Source of the DNA: an uncultured Paraprevotella sp.
GTDB taxonomy: Bacteria > Bacteroidota > Bacteroidia > Bacteroidales > Bacteroidaceae
Reading direction: 5' to 3'
NCBI GenBank assembly: GCA_900766785.1
Contig: CAAFWT010000228.1
Location: 1-10,139, forward strand
Length of the DNA: 10,139 bases
The notes under the pieces: model-generated
Told to the model about the DNA's origin: nothing
Seen by the model: only the letters and a program-made list of their open reading frames with translations
Databases searched by the model: none
Program-made: the position numbers and the translations under genes
Shown here: positions 1-7,734 of the stretch, piece after piece
How the letters are laid out: the number at the start of each line of letters is the position of its first letter
Position numbering within the stretch: the first letter of the stretch is position 1

Positions 1-816
1 CTCATGCAGGAAGGCATAGCCTACATGGCTGCATGTGAAATACCCGGACTCATCGTGTCGGTGCAGAGAGGAGGCCCTGGTCTGGGCACCATACAGCCCT
101 CTCAGTCGGATTACTTTCAGGCTGTATACGGAGGTGGCAATGGTGACTATCATGTCATCGTATTGGCTCCCTGCAATGTACAGGAAATGGCAGACATGGT
201 GGGACTGGCCAAGGAACTGATGTTCAAGTGGAGAACACCTGTCATGATACTCAGCGATGGAGCCATCGGACAGATGATGGAAAAATGCATTCTGCCCAAG
301 TTCACACCAAGGCGCACCGATGAGGAAATCAAGCAACAATGTCCTTGGGCCACAAACGGACTGGGACTGAAGAATCGTGAGCACCGCATCATGACTTCTC
401 TCGAACTGGATCCACATCTGATGGAAGAACGAAACATACAGATGCACAAGAAATATGACCAGATACAGCAAGAGGAAGTCAGATACGAGGAATACCAGAC
501 TGAGGATGCCGACATCATACTCGTAAGCTACGGTCTGGCTGCACGTGTATGCATGGGAGCCATGGAAGAACTCAGGAATGAGGGCATCAGGGTGGGTCTG
601 CTCCGCCCCATCACCCTGTGGCCATTCCCAGAAGGACGTCTGAACGAACTGGCTGAGCAAAAGAAACAGATGCTCGTGGTGGAAATGAACGAGGGACAGA
701 TGGTGCAAGACGTGCGCCGGTCCGTACAGGGGAAATGCCCTGTGGCATTCTATGGAAGAAGCGGTGGAATGCTGGCTTCGCCCGATGAAATCATATCCAC
801 CGTAAGGAATCTATAA
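1..816 (+). CDS. vorB: 2-oxoacid:ferredoxin oxidoreductase, alpha subunit (VorB/KorA type), 5'-truncated
   Basis: Alpha subunit of a thiamine-dependent 2-oxoacid:ferredoxin oxidoreductase. With the beta and gamma subunits it oxidatively decarboxylates a 2-oxoacid to the acyl-CoA in the cytoplasm and passes electrons to ferredoxin. The reading frame is open from the first base. The ATG at position 4 lies inside a conserved stretch (LMQEGIAYMAACEIPG), so it is not the true start. About 90 N-terminal residues, holding the first part of the pyrimidine-binding domain, should lie to the left, judged against a usual length of about 360. Family hallmarks seen are RGGPGLGTIQPSQSDYFQA, GGGNGDYHVIVLAP and the LRPITLWPFP segment of the C-terminal transketolase-like domain. 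It ends 15 bases before the beta subunit, so they are surely co-transcribed. The VorB-like sequence favours branched-chain 2-oxoacids, but 2-oxoglutarate (KorA) cannot be excluded from sequence alone. Confidence 0.93.
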   Translation, partial: LMQEGIAYMAACEIPGLIVSVQRGGPGLGTIQPSQSDYFQAVYGGGNGDYHVIVLAPCNVQEMADMVGLAKELMFKWRTPVMILSDGAIGQMMEKCILPKFTPRRTDEEIKQQCPWATNGLGLKNREHRIMTSLELDPHLMEERNIQMHKKYDQIQQEEVRYEEYQTEDADIILVSYGLAARVCMGAMEELRNEGIRVGLLRPITLWPFPEGRLNELAEQKKQMLVVEMNEGQMVQDVRRSVQGKCPVAFYGRSGGMLASPDEIISTVRNL

Positions 817-831
817 GCGCAACGAAACATT

Positions 832-1611
832 ATGGAACTGAAAGATATCATTGCCCCTGAGAATCAGGTGTATGCACGCCCCGACCTGCTCAACGATACG
901 CCTATGCACTACTGCCCAGGATGCAGTCATAGCATGGTACACAAGCTGGTGGCAGAAGTGCTGACAGAGATGGGGATCACAGAGAACACCATCGGCATCT
1001 GCCCTGTGGGATGTGCCGTCTTTGCCTATCGCTATATCGACATTGACTGGATAGAAGCCGCACATGGAAGAGCACCTGCATGTGCATCGGCGCTCAAACG
1101 CCTCTGGCCCGACCATTTGGTATTCACATATCAGGGCGACGGTGACCTGGCTTGCATTGGTACAGGAGAAACCATTCAGGCTCTCAATCGCGGGGAAAAC
1201 ATCGCCATCATCTTCATCAACAATGCCATCTATGGAATGACAGGAGGACAAATGGCACCTACCACACTCATGGGCATGAAGACATCCACCTGCCCCTACG
1301 GAAGACAGGCCGACCTGCACGGATACCCCTTGCACATCACAGAGATTGCTGCCACACTGGAAGGAACCTGTTACGTGACAAGACAAGCGGTCAACAACAC
1401 AGCCAATATTGCACGTACGAAGAAAGCCATCAGACAAGCCTTCCAGAACTCACTGGACCACAAAGGTGCATCGCTGGTGGAAGTGGTCAGCACATGTTCT
1501 GCAGGATGGAAAAAGTCTCCCGTGGAATCCAGGAAATGGATGGAAGAAAACATGTTCCCCTATTATCCACTGGGGGATCTCAAGAACACAGTCTCCACGA
1601 AACAGAAATAA
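832..1611 (+). CDS. 2-oxoacid:ferredoxin oxidoreductase, beta (TPP-binding) subunit
   Basis: Catalytic thiamine-pyrophosphate subunit of the same complex, 259 residues, near the usual family length. The TPP/Mg motif is visible as GDGD at residues 102-105 followed by NNAIYGMTGGQ at 130-140. Cysteines in CPGC (28-31), CPVGC (57-61) and TCSAGW (C222) match positions that bind a [4Fe-4S] cluster in related beta subunits. HGRAPACA at 78-85 is another family signature. The ATG at 832 is chosen because it follows the alpha stop by 15 bases and gives the expected N-terminus leading into the CPGC motif. A 208-residue open frame on the opposite strand is only a shadow of this gene. The enzyme class is certain. 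The substrate (branched-chain 2-oxoacid or 2-oxoglutarate) is not, so the symbol is left blank. Confidence 0.95.
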   Translation: MELKDIIAPENQVYARPDLLNDTPMHYCPGCSHSMVHKLVAEVLTEMGITENTIGICPVGCAVFAYRYIDIDWIEAAHGRAPACASALKRLWPDHLVFTYQGDGDLACIGTGETIQALNRGENIAIIFINNAIYGMTGGQMAPTTLMGMKTSTCPYGRQADLHGYPLHITEIAATLEGTCYVTRQAVNNTANIARTKKAIRQAFQNSLDHKGASLVEVVSTCSAGWKKSPVESRKWMEENMFPYYPLGDLKNTVSTKQK

Positions 1612-1641
1612 ACGGAAGAATCACAAGAGACAACAGAAGAG

Positions 1642-2184
1642 ATGAAAGAAGAGATAATCATAAGCGGATTCGGAGGACAGGGAGTGCTCTCGATGGGTAA
1701 GATTATTGCATATGCAGGACTCATGGAGGGAAAAGAGGTATCCTGGATGCCTTCATACGGACCCGAACAGCGAGGAGGTACTGCCAATGTCACCGTCATC
1801 ATCAGCGACCACCGAATAGCTTCTCCTATCCTGTGCAGATATGATACAGCCATCGTGCTCAACCAACCATCACTGGAGAGATTCGAACCTCTTGTCAAGC
1901 CAGGAGGTACATTGATATATGACCCGTACAGCATCATGTCGGAGACCAAGAGAACAGACATCAATGTGTATTGTATCCATGCCATGGAGGAAGCAGCACG
2001 CATGCAAAATGCCCAGTTGTTCAATATGTTCCTCCTGGGAGGCTTACTCAAGGTGAGGAATCTGGCTACTACGGACGACGTCATTTCCGGACTGCGGAAG
2101 GTACTTCCACCACGTCATCACAATCTCATTATGCAAAACGAAAAAGCCATCATCAGAGGCATGGAGCTTATTTACCGCAAGTAA
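1642..2184 (+). CDS. 2-oxoacid:ferredoxin oxidoreductase, gamma subunit
   Basis: Gamma subunit of the complex, 180 residues, the usual length for this Rossmann-like family. The conserved start GFGGQGV (residues 9-15) and SYGPEQRGGTANV (38-50) are the signatures of the pyruvate/ketoisovalerate oxidoreductase gamma domain, which contributes to CoA binding and complex assembly. NMFLLGGLL at 128-136 is also typical. It lies 30 bases after the beta subunit and its ATG is preceded by the purine-rich AGAAGAG, a reasonable ribosome-binding site. It is the last gene of the operon: a strong hairpin with a T-run starts 30 bases after its stop. No ferredoxin-like delta subunit is present downstream. In Bacteroidales it usually precedes the alpha gene, so it would lie left of the window. 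Confidence 0.94.
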   Translation: MKEEIIISGFGGQGVLSMGKIIAYAGLMEGKEVSWMPSYGPEQRGGTANVTVIISDHRIASPILCRYDTAIVLNQPSLERFEPLVKPGGTLIYDPYSIMSETKRTDINVYCIHAMEEAARMQNAQLFNMFLLGGLLKVRNLATTDDVISGLRKVLPPRHHNLIMQNEKAIIRGMELIYRK

Positions 2185-2213
2185 GTATTCCCGCATCCTT
2201 CCCATATAGGGTC

Positions 2214-2261
2214 AAAGATACCTTCCAAAGCAAGTACACAGCCCTTGGGAGGTATCTTTTT
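2214..2261 (+). terminator. Rho-independent terminator of the oxidoreductase operon
   Basis: A 15-base-pair stem with one G-U pair is formed by 2214-2228 (AAAGATACCTTCCAA) and 2245-2259 (TTGGGAGGTATCTTT), with a 16-base loop and a T-run to 2261. It sits 30 bases after the gamma stop codon. Because the stem begins with AAA and ends with TTT, it could also act weakly on transcripts of the convergent permease gene. A much poorer imperfect inverted repeat (2300-2306 with 2316-2322) lies immediately after that permease gene on the other strand. Confidence 0.9.
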
Positions 2262-2329
2262 CTTATCATGAACACACGCAAAACGAACTTTGGAGGAAAC
2301 CGGTTCAACCCAAAAGAACGGGATGGTCA

Positions 2330-3571
2330 TCATTCAAAACGAATGCTCCGAGCCGGATGAATGCTGGAGATAATATAACTGGGCAGAATGAGAGCCATGA
2401 CACACGATACAAGGGTGAAGATGTTGACGAGAAGGAAATAGGGCCAGCAGAACAGGACAGGTACTGAGTCCACATAATAGACATTAGGGTCCAGATGAAC
2501 AATACCTGTAAAATACTGAAGAACTATCAGGGCAAAAGCCAGAAGGTTTCCATAAAGCATGCCGCGCAAGACTATGAAAACCGCATAATGAAGAAACAAA
2601 TGGCGCATCTCGGCATTAGTGGCACCCATAGCCTTCATTACACCTATGAAGTTGGTTCGCTCCAATATAATAATGAGCAATCCGCTTATCATCGTAAAAC
2701 CAGCCACACAAGTCATCAGAATCAGTATGACCCAGACGTCCAGGTCCAACAGATGCAGCCAGGCAAAGACCTGAGGATAGAGTTCGCGAATGGTCATGGA
2801 GGTGTATTGGGCACCATAGGCGTCATGCTGTTTGTGGATGGACTTCACCAACTGGTCTCTCACATCGTCCAGTCGGGTGATATCATCGGTAAGAATCTCT
2901 GCTCCAGACATCTGATGGGTATCCCAATTGAGCAATCTGTGCACGGTATACAAGTCGGCATAGACAATTTGTTTGTCGAAGTCAGCCAGATGAGTACAGT
3001 AAATGCCACTGACACGAAAGCGGCGGGCCTTGATGCTGTTCTCAAAGAAATAGGCATAAACGGACGAACCCACCTGAAGTTGTAACTGTTGGGCAAGCTG
3101 CTGAGAGATAAGCAACTGACCAGAAGAAACAGAATCGGTCAGATGAGGCATCTCACCTGCCACAAGATGCTGGGAGAGAAAACTGGTATCATACTCTTGA
3201 CCTACACCACGAAACACCACTCCGCGGAATGATTCATCAGTCTTGAGCATGCCAGGCTTCACGCAGAACCGCTGTACATGACTGACACCGGGAATGGCTT
3301 CTATACGCTCGGTGATATCAGAGTCTATCACTATGGGCTTCAGCTCCTCGGAGCCCAAGCTTTCGTAACTGAAAACCTGAATATGTGAACCGAAGCCCAA
3401 CAACTTGGCCTGTACCTCATGTTGGAATCCCAGCGCTACAGACACGCTGACAAGCATGACCGCCACACCTATGGCTACGCCTATGGTGGAAATCCTGATG
3501 GCAGGACGTGATACTCGAGCCGCATCGTCCTGATGCGAGAATATTCGTCGAGCCATCAACCATGTGTACAT
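2330..3571 (-). CDS. FtsX/LolE-type ABC transporter permease
   Basis: Inner-membrane permease of the LolC/LolE-MacB superfamily, 413 residues, normal length. It has the classic layout: a short cytoplasmic N-terminus with SRPAIRISTIGVAIGVAVML running into TM1 (about 28-48), a large periplasmic domain (about 50-275), then TM2 (about 277-301), TM3 (327-352) and TM4 (372-398). The cytoplasmic coupling segment ERTNFIGVMKAMGATNAEMR (304-323) between TM2 and TM3 is diagnostic of the family. In characterised Lol systems such permeases extract lipoproteins from the inner membrane for delivery to the outer membrane, powered by LolD. No LolD-type ATPase or second permease is encoded here, and Bacteroidota often carry these genes singly. 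The gap to the upstream aminotransferase is 22 bases, implying an operon. Start is the first ATG; M6 is a possible alternative. Lipoprotein export is inferred from family only. Confidence 0.88.
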   Translation of the reverse strand: MYTWLMARRIFSHQDDAARVSRPAIRISTIGVAIGVAVMLVSVSVALGFQHEVQAKLLGFGSHIQVFSYESLGSEELKPIVIDSDITERIEAIPGVSHVQRFCVKPGMLKTDESFRGVVFRGVGQEYDTSFLSQHLVAGEMPHLTDSVSSGQLLISQQLAQQLQLQVGSSVYAYFFENSIKARRFRVSGIYCTHLADFDKQIVYADLYTVHRLLNWDTHQMSGAEILTDDITRLDDVRDQLVKSIHKQHDAYGAQYTSMTIRELYPQVFAWLHLLDLDVWVILILMTCVAGFTMISGLLIIILERTNFIGVMKAMGATNAEMRHLFLHYAVFIVLRGMLYGNLLAFALIVLQYFTGIVHLDPNVYYVDSVPVLFCWPYFLLVNIFTLVSCVMALILPSYIISSIHPARSIRFE

Positions 3572-3593
3572 AGGCGCAAGTCAATGATAAATA

Positions 3594-4793
3594 TCAGCGG
3601 ATGGTACCGGGATATGCCTCAAGGGCCTTACGGAGAACGAAGAGAGCACGATTGAGATCTTCCTTCTTAAGCACATATGCCAGACGTACCTGATCACGAC
3701 CAACTCCTGGTGTGGTATAGAAACCTGCAGCAGGAGCCATCATGACAGTCTCGCCCTCATACTGGAAATCACTCAGACACCATGCGCAGAACTTCTCGGC
3801 ATCGTCAACAGGCAACTTAGCCACCGTATAAAAGGCGCCCATGGGAATGGGGCTATAAACACCAGGGATGCGATTGAGCCCGTCTATCAGACACTTACGG
3901 CGCTCCACATATTCGTCATAAACCTCACGTCCGTATTCTTCGGGTTCGTCCAGACTGGCTTCAGCTGCAATCTGACCTATCAAAGGGGGACTCAGACGAG
4001 CCTGACAGAATTTCATAACAGCCTGGCGAACCTGCACGTTTTTGGTAATCAGAGCACCTATTCGGATGCCACATTCGCTGTAACGCTTGCTCACGGAATC
4101 AATGAGAACCACATTCTGTTCTATCCCTTCCAGGTGACAGGCGCTGATATATGGACTGCCTGTATAGATAAACTCACGATAGACTTCGTCGGAGAACAGG
4201 TACAAGTCATACTTCTTCACCAAGTCCCGTATCTGTGTCATCTCACGACGTGTGTAGAGATAACCGGTAGGATTGTTGGGATTGCAAATCAGTATGGCAC
4301 GGGTACGTTCGTTGATGAGCTGCTCGAACTTCTCCACCTTGGGCAGAGAGAAGCCTTCCTCTATGGTGGTGGCTATGGTACGTATGACAGCACCAGCCGA
4401 AATAGCAAAGGCCATATAGTTGGCATAAGCTGGTTCGGGCACGATAATCTCGTCTCCGGGATTCAAGCAAGCCAGGAAAGAAAACAGTACAGCCTCTGAA
4501 CCGCCGCTGGTGATGATGATATCATCAGGAGACAGGTTGATGTTATACTTGGCATAATAATCCACCAGTTTAGTTCTATAACTGAGATAGCCCTGACTGG
4601 GACTGTATTCCAAAATCTGTCTGTCTATATTCTTGATGGCATTAATAGCTGCTTTAGGAGTGGGCAAATCGGGCTGGCCGATATTCAGGTGATATACATG
4701 AACGCCTCTCTGCTTGGCTTCGTAAGCCAAGGGTGCGAGTTTCCTGATGGGTGACTCTGGCATCTGTATACCACGCAAGGAAATTTCTGGCAT
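3594..4793 (-). CDS. PLP-dependent aminotransferase, class I/II
   Basis: Fold-type I pyridoxal-phosphate aminotransferase, 399 residues, full length, cytoplasmic. Visible signatures are YSPSQGYLSYR (63-73), substrate-side GGSEA (97-101), NPNNPTG (171-177, cofactor-ring Asn), SDEVYREF (201-208, Asp pairing with the pyridine nitrogen), the Schiff-base lysine K236 in DSVSKRYSECGIRIGAL, and R370 in DQVRLAYVL for the substrate carboxylate. The family transfers amino groups between amino acids and 2-oxoacids such as 2-oxoglutarate. Aspartate, aromatic or branched-chain preference cannot be read reliably from the sequence. The ATG at 4793 gives the expected N-terminus; M11 is less likely because the preceding residues fit the family. 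A TACCTTTG promoter box lies about 105 bases upstream, so this is the first gene of a two-gene unit with the permease. Confidence 0.93.
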   Translation of the reverse strand: MPEISLRGIQMPESPIRKLAPLAYEAKQRGVHVYHLNIGQPDLPTPKAAINAIKNIDRQILEYSPSQGYLSYRTKLVDYYAKYNINLSPDDIIITSGGSEAVLFSFLACLNPGDEIIVPEPAYANYMAFAISAGAVIRTIATTIEEGFSLPKVEKFEQLINERTRAILICNPNNPTGYLYTRREMTQIRDLVKKYDLYLFSDEVYREFIYTGSPYISACHLEGIEQNVVLIDSVSKRYSECGIRIGALITKNVQVRQAVMKFCQARLSPPLIGQIAAEASLDEPEEYGREVYDEYVERRKCLIDGLNRIPGVYSPIPMGAFYTVAKLPVDDAEKFCAWCLSDFQYEGETVMMAPAAGFYTTPGVGRDQVRLAYVLKKEDLNRALFVLRKALEAYPGTIR

Positions 4794-4897
4794 TGTCTTG
4801 CTAATCTATAGATATATAACGAAATACGAATAGACAGGAAGCGAGTAGTCCGTATCCTCGTGTCAGGAAGGGGTTTTACAACCTGTCTGAGCAGATG

Positions 4898-4905
4898 CAA
4901 AGGTA
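4898..4905 (-). promoter_or_regulatory. Bacteroidales -7 promoter box for the aminotransferase-permease unit
   Basis: On the - strand this reads TACCTTTG followed by CATC, a perfect match to the Bacteroidales -7 consensus TAnnTTTG. No good TTTG -33 element lies 19-21 bases upstream; the only nearby TTTG is too close, three bases from the box. Transcription would start near 4890, leaving a leader of roughly 95 bases before the aminotransferase ATG. The leader can form a 7-bp pairing (4832-4838 with 4883-4889) around a long loop, too weak to call a riboswitch. The rest of 4794-5000 shows no gene. Confidence 0.55.
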
Positions 4906-5000
4906 CGACAAAAGCATAAGATAACGGCTTTATGGCGAAGGAATAATTGATATGAAAGCATGGAAGGCAATCATATCAGAATAATGACACGATTTTACAT

Positions 5001-5042
5001 AAAGAAAGTCACCACGCAAGAAACGAATCCTGCGTGGTGACT
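5001..5042 (-). terminator. Rho-independent terminator after the peroxidase gene
   Basis: A perfect 12-bp stem is formed by 5007-5018 and 5031-5042 (on the - strand AGTCACCACGCA pairing with TGCGTGGTGACT), with a 12-base loop. On the - strand the stem is followed by the T-rich TTCTTT. It begins 12 bases after the peroxidase stop codon. The + strand tail is purine-rich, so it works only for - strand transcripts. Confidence 0.88.
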
Positions 5043-5053
5043 GAAGGAAGTTG

Positions 5054-6415
5054 TTATTTCTTAATCTCTCCGTCCAAAGTGCGGAGGAATGCACTTATGC
5101 TGGCAACGTCGGACTCTGGAGCTTCCTTGACACCAAGTTCAAAGCGGAACATGGCACGTACAGCATCCTCGATGGTGGCCTGTGTACCATCATGGAAATA
5201 AGGAGAAGTCTTGGAAATGTTGCGCAGGCCAGGCACCTTAAAGCGATGCAGATCGGCTGTATCTCCTGTAAATCCAGCCAAGCCCTTGTCGTCATCATTG
5301 TAAACGATGTCGGGATTGCTCTGCTCTCGTGCGGCATAATAATCTTCGTATATGCCAAGCGTCTCAAAGGATTGTCCACCTAAGGTTTTACCTACATGAC
5401 ATACAGCACAACTGTTGTCCATGAATGCAGCCAGGCCCTTCTTTTCTTCTTCAGTAAGGGCATTCTCGTCACCCTTAAGCATCTGATCCAGACGGTCATT
5501 GGGCGTGATAAGTGTCTTCTCATACTCGGCAATGGCATCGGTGACCGTAGCCTGAGTGATACCCTCAGGATAAATGGACTGGAATTCAGCCACCAGAGAG
5601 GCATCCTCTTTGAGGCGCTCACAGATCTGTTCCCATGTCTGATCGCCCATCTCAACGGGATTAACTGGAGGACCTGCAGCCTGATCGGCAAGAGTGTGGG
5701 CACGTCCATTCCAGAACTGCTCCACATTGAAAGCAGCATTTAATACTGTGGGCGCATTGATACCGCCGAACTGGCCATAGATGCCTTCACTGGTACGTGT
5801 ACCGCGAGAATCGGCACCTCCCTGGTCAATCACGTGACAAGTGGCACAAGACAACGTGCCATCAAGGGAGACACGTGCCTCATTGTACATCTTCCTACCC
5901 AATGTCACCTTTCTGATATCCGTGGACAGACTGTCGGGAATGGGCTGCAAGGCATGCTGTGCATAGGCCTCGCAAGCTGTGCCTGTGGCAAAACGTTCCT
6001 GACGCTGGGAGAGAATCCATTCGGTGAGAAGGCTCTTTTCGGCCTTGTTGAAACCTGTTCCCCAATGTATCAACTTATATTCTACCAGAGGCATATTGCC
6101 CGAGGTGACGGAATGTTGCAACTTGGAAAGGAGAACTTCGCTGGGATTCTCTAAATCCTCTCTTCTTAAATCCCAGAAACGTGTGCCTATCTCGACATGG
6201 GCAAGAATAGGATCGGCAAAGGGCAACTTGGCATAGAAAGGAGTTCCATCCTGACCACTGTGGCAGGAATAACATCCATTCTGCTCCAGAATGGCAGCAA
6301 CTTGCTGGGAAACAGGTGCATCGGGTATCGACTTACGGAATGCAAAACGATACACGGCAAATCCCAAAACAAGAGCCAACAGAATCACAATAGCAGTTAC
6401 TAATGACTTTTTCAT
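5054..6415 (-). CDS. Membrane-anchored tri-haem cytochrome c peroxidase (YhjA-like)
   Basis: Bacterial di-haem cytochrome c peroxidase/MauG family with an extra N-terminal haem domain, 453 residues. Residues 4-21 form an uncleaved-looking membrane anchor (no lipobox), leaving the rest in the periplasm. Three CXXCH haem sites are seen: CYSCH (48-52) in an N-terminal haem-binding domain whose GNMPLVEY Met108 could be an axial ligand; CATCH (190-194) in the peroxidatic half; and CAVCH (336-340) in the electron-transfer half. SPYFHDGT (404-411) and FWNGRA near 234-239 are family signatures. Three haems plus an anchor match E. coli YhjA (Ccp, 465 residues), a quinol peroxidase that reduces H2O2. 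A longer reading frame reaches 6511, but the ATG at 6415 is chosen because it gives a clean MKK-plus-hydrophobic start and avoids overlap with ccsA. It is the last gene before the terminator at 5001-5042. The electron donor is inferred. Confidence 0.92.
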   Translation of the reverse strand: MKKSLVTAIVILLALVLGFAVYRFAFRKSIPDAPVSQQVAAILEQNGCYSCHSGQDGTPFYAKLPFADPILAHVEIGTRFWDLRREDLENPSEVLLSKLQHSVTSGNMPLVEYKLIHWGTGFNKAEKSLLTEWILSQRQERFATGTACEAYAQHALQPIPDSLSTDIRKVTLGRKMYNEARVSLDGTLSCATCHVIDQGGADSRGTRTSEGIYGQFGGINAPTVLNAAFNVEQFWNGRAHTLADQAAGPPVNPVEMGDQTWEQICERLKEDASLVAEFQSIYPEGITQATVTDAIAEYEKTLITPNDRLDQMLKGDENALTEEEKKGLAAFMDNSCAVCHVGKTLGGQSFETLGIYEDYYAAREQSNPDIVYNDDDKGLAGFTGDTADLHRFKVPGLRNISKTSPYFHDGTQATIEDAVRAMFRFELGVKEAPESDVASISAFLRTLDGEIKK

Positions 6416-6458
6416 GTGGAATTGTTTAAAGATAATACATATTGTTTGTTTATAGTAA

Positions 6459-7679
6459 TCATTTATATGTGTGCAAGCTATGGACTGCCGAGGGCAGATA
6501 ATCCACGCCATACCAGGTAATCTGCAACGCTATAAAAGAGAGGAGGATAACCAGGAAAGCAGGAAACGTACGATGACTGCCCATGTGGAGGTAGACCAAT
6601 GTGAACAGCCAGGTGACCGCAGCCCAGTTCTCCTTGGGATCCCATGCCCAATAATCTCCCCAACACTGTTGTGCCCATATACTGCCTGCTATCATACCTA
6701 TGATGAGTAAGGCTGAGGAGGAGCGCATGAGCAGATGAGAGAGATGCACATGAGGACGAGACATGTATTCTACCAACCACATCACCAGGGCCAATGCCAT
6801 CAGAGCATAAGCCACCATATAGATAAACAGATGTGGGACAAACCACCAGGAGCGCAAGGCTGGCATGAGGGTTTCGAAATTAATCTTCAATATGGTCAGC
6901 ACTGTGAAACATATGGCAAGCACAATGGTGATAAGCCACACCAGAGGTGAATGCCATCGACCGTAGAGCAACATGATACTGCCCAGAGCCAGAAATATCA
7001 TACCACAAAAGACAAGGACCATCCAGGGGTTACGCACTACCTGAATGACGGAATATCTATGCGACTTCATGTCATAACTGTCCTGTAAGAGCGCATATCC
7101 CGATACATGGGCAGGATGGTTGACCGAAGTACAAACTGTATCCACGCCATTGACTATCAGCGTGCTGGTGTACTGACGCGGACTATGACCATCCGCATAA
7201 TAATCTATATGGAAATCTTGCAGAGACAACTGGAAAGGCATAGGCAATACCTTGCCCTGGCTATCATATACCACCTGAGCAGATTCATTTCCCGAGACTA
7301 TCATCTTGCCACGGACCACATCTGGCTTACCAAAGTAAGAGGCAAACAAGATGAGAAACATACCTGAATGAGAGAGGAGGAAGGTGAGTCCGGCATGCTG
7401 GGCGAGCCCTCTCAGGATAGCCAATGAAAGTGATGTGAGAAGAAGAAGCATCAAGACGGCAAAGCATGCACTCGAGTGAATGGAAACAGGCCAGGTTCCC
7501 TCTATCATCAGACCTACGGCTGCGCATACCAATAGGACGATGCCCGTGGTACGACTGCTCAAGAGACGCACCCAACGGAGATGCCCCATATAGGTATGCA
7601 GGAATATCACGGACAGCAAGAAAGCCGCTGCCAGTATGGCTGACAAAGGAAATTCAAACAAATCTATGAACGATTCCAA
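6459..7679 (-). CDS. ccsA: Compact ResB/CcsA-type cytochrome c maturation protein
   Basis: System II cytochrome c biogenesis protein that carries haem across the membrane and helps attach it to CXXCH motifs; 406 residues with about nine or ten membrane helices. The C-terminal half is CcsA: VPHLFIYMVAYALM (H283), the haem-handling WWD motif WGDYWAWDPKENW (340-352) and the late His in GVDYLPSAVHSLH (H400). The N-terminal half looks like a reduced ResB/Ccs1 part: helices near 11-28, 43-60, 69-90 and 99-116 (with H104), a small extracytoplasmic segment (about 117-218) and GYALLQDSYD. No ATG is available before the first helix. The frame upstream stops at 7692-7694, so TTG at 7679 is the likely start. 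It lies 43 bases before the peroxidase, its probable client. The fusion reading of the N-terminal half is less certain than CcsA. Confidence 0.88.
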   Translation of the reverse strand: MESFIDLFEFPLSAILAAAFLLSVIFLHTYMGHLRWVRLLSSRTTGIVLLVCAAVGLMIEGTWPVSIHSSACFAVLMLLLLTSLSLAILRGLAQHAGLTFLLSHSGMFLILFASYFGKPDVVRGKMIVSGNESAQVVYDSQGKVLPMPFQLSLQDFHIDYYADGHSPRQYTSTLIVNGVDTVCTSVNHPAHVSGYALLQDSYDMKSHRYSVIQVVRNPWMVLVFCGMIFLALGSIMLLYGRWHSPLVWLITIVLAICFTVLTILKINFETLMPALRSWWFVPHLFIYMVAYALMALALVMWLVEYMSRPHVHLSHLLMRSSSALLIIGMIAGSIWAQQCWGDYWAWDPKENWAAVTWLFTLVYLHMGSHRTFPAFLVILLSFIALQITWYGVDYLPSAVHSLHTYK

Positions 7680-7734
7680 TGGGAATAGATATTAATGAAT
7701 AGGTCTACTTGTACAGGCAACACACTCATGACAC

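Noticed and set aside
811..1437. 208-residue open frame on the - strand across the beta-subunit gene
   Set aside because: It is antisense to a gene with unmistakable TPP and cysteine motifs, and its translation resembles no family.
2300..2322. Inverted repeat as a dedicated terminator of the permease gene
   Set aside because: The stem is only seven pairs with a central mismatch and the following T-run is three bases; the strong hairpin at 2214-2261 may serve both strands instead.
2495..3085. 196-residue open frame on the + strand inside the permease gene
   Set aside because: It is a shadow of the FtsX/LolE-type permease; the translation is low-complexity and lacks domain features.
6427..6434. 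TATCTTTA on the - strand as a private promoter for the peroxidase
   Set aside because: It deviates from TAnnTTTG at the last base and has no -33 element at the right distance; the gene is more simply read with ccsA.
6416..6511. 32-residue N-terminal extension of the peroxidase
   Set aside because: It would overlap the ccsA end by 53 bases and place polar, Cys-containing sequence before a clean MKK membrane anchor; the ATG at 6415 is far better.
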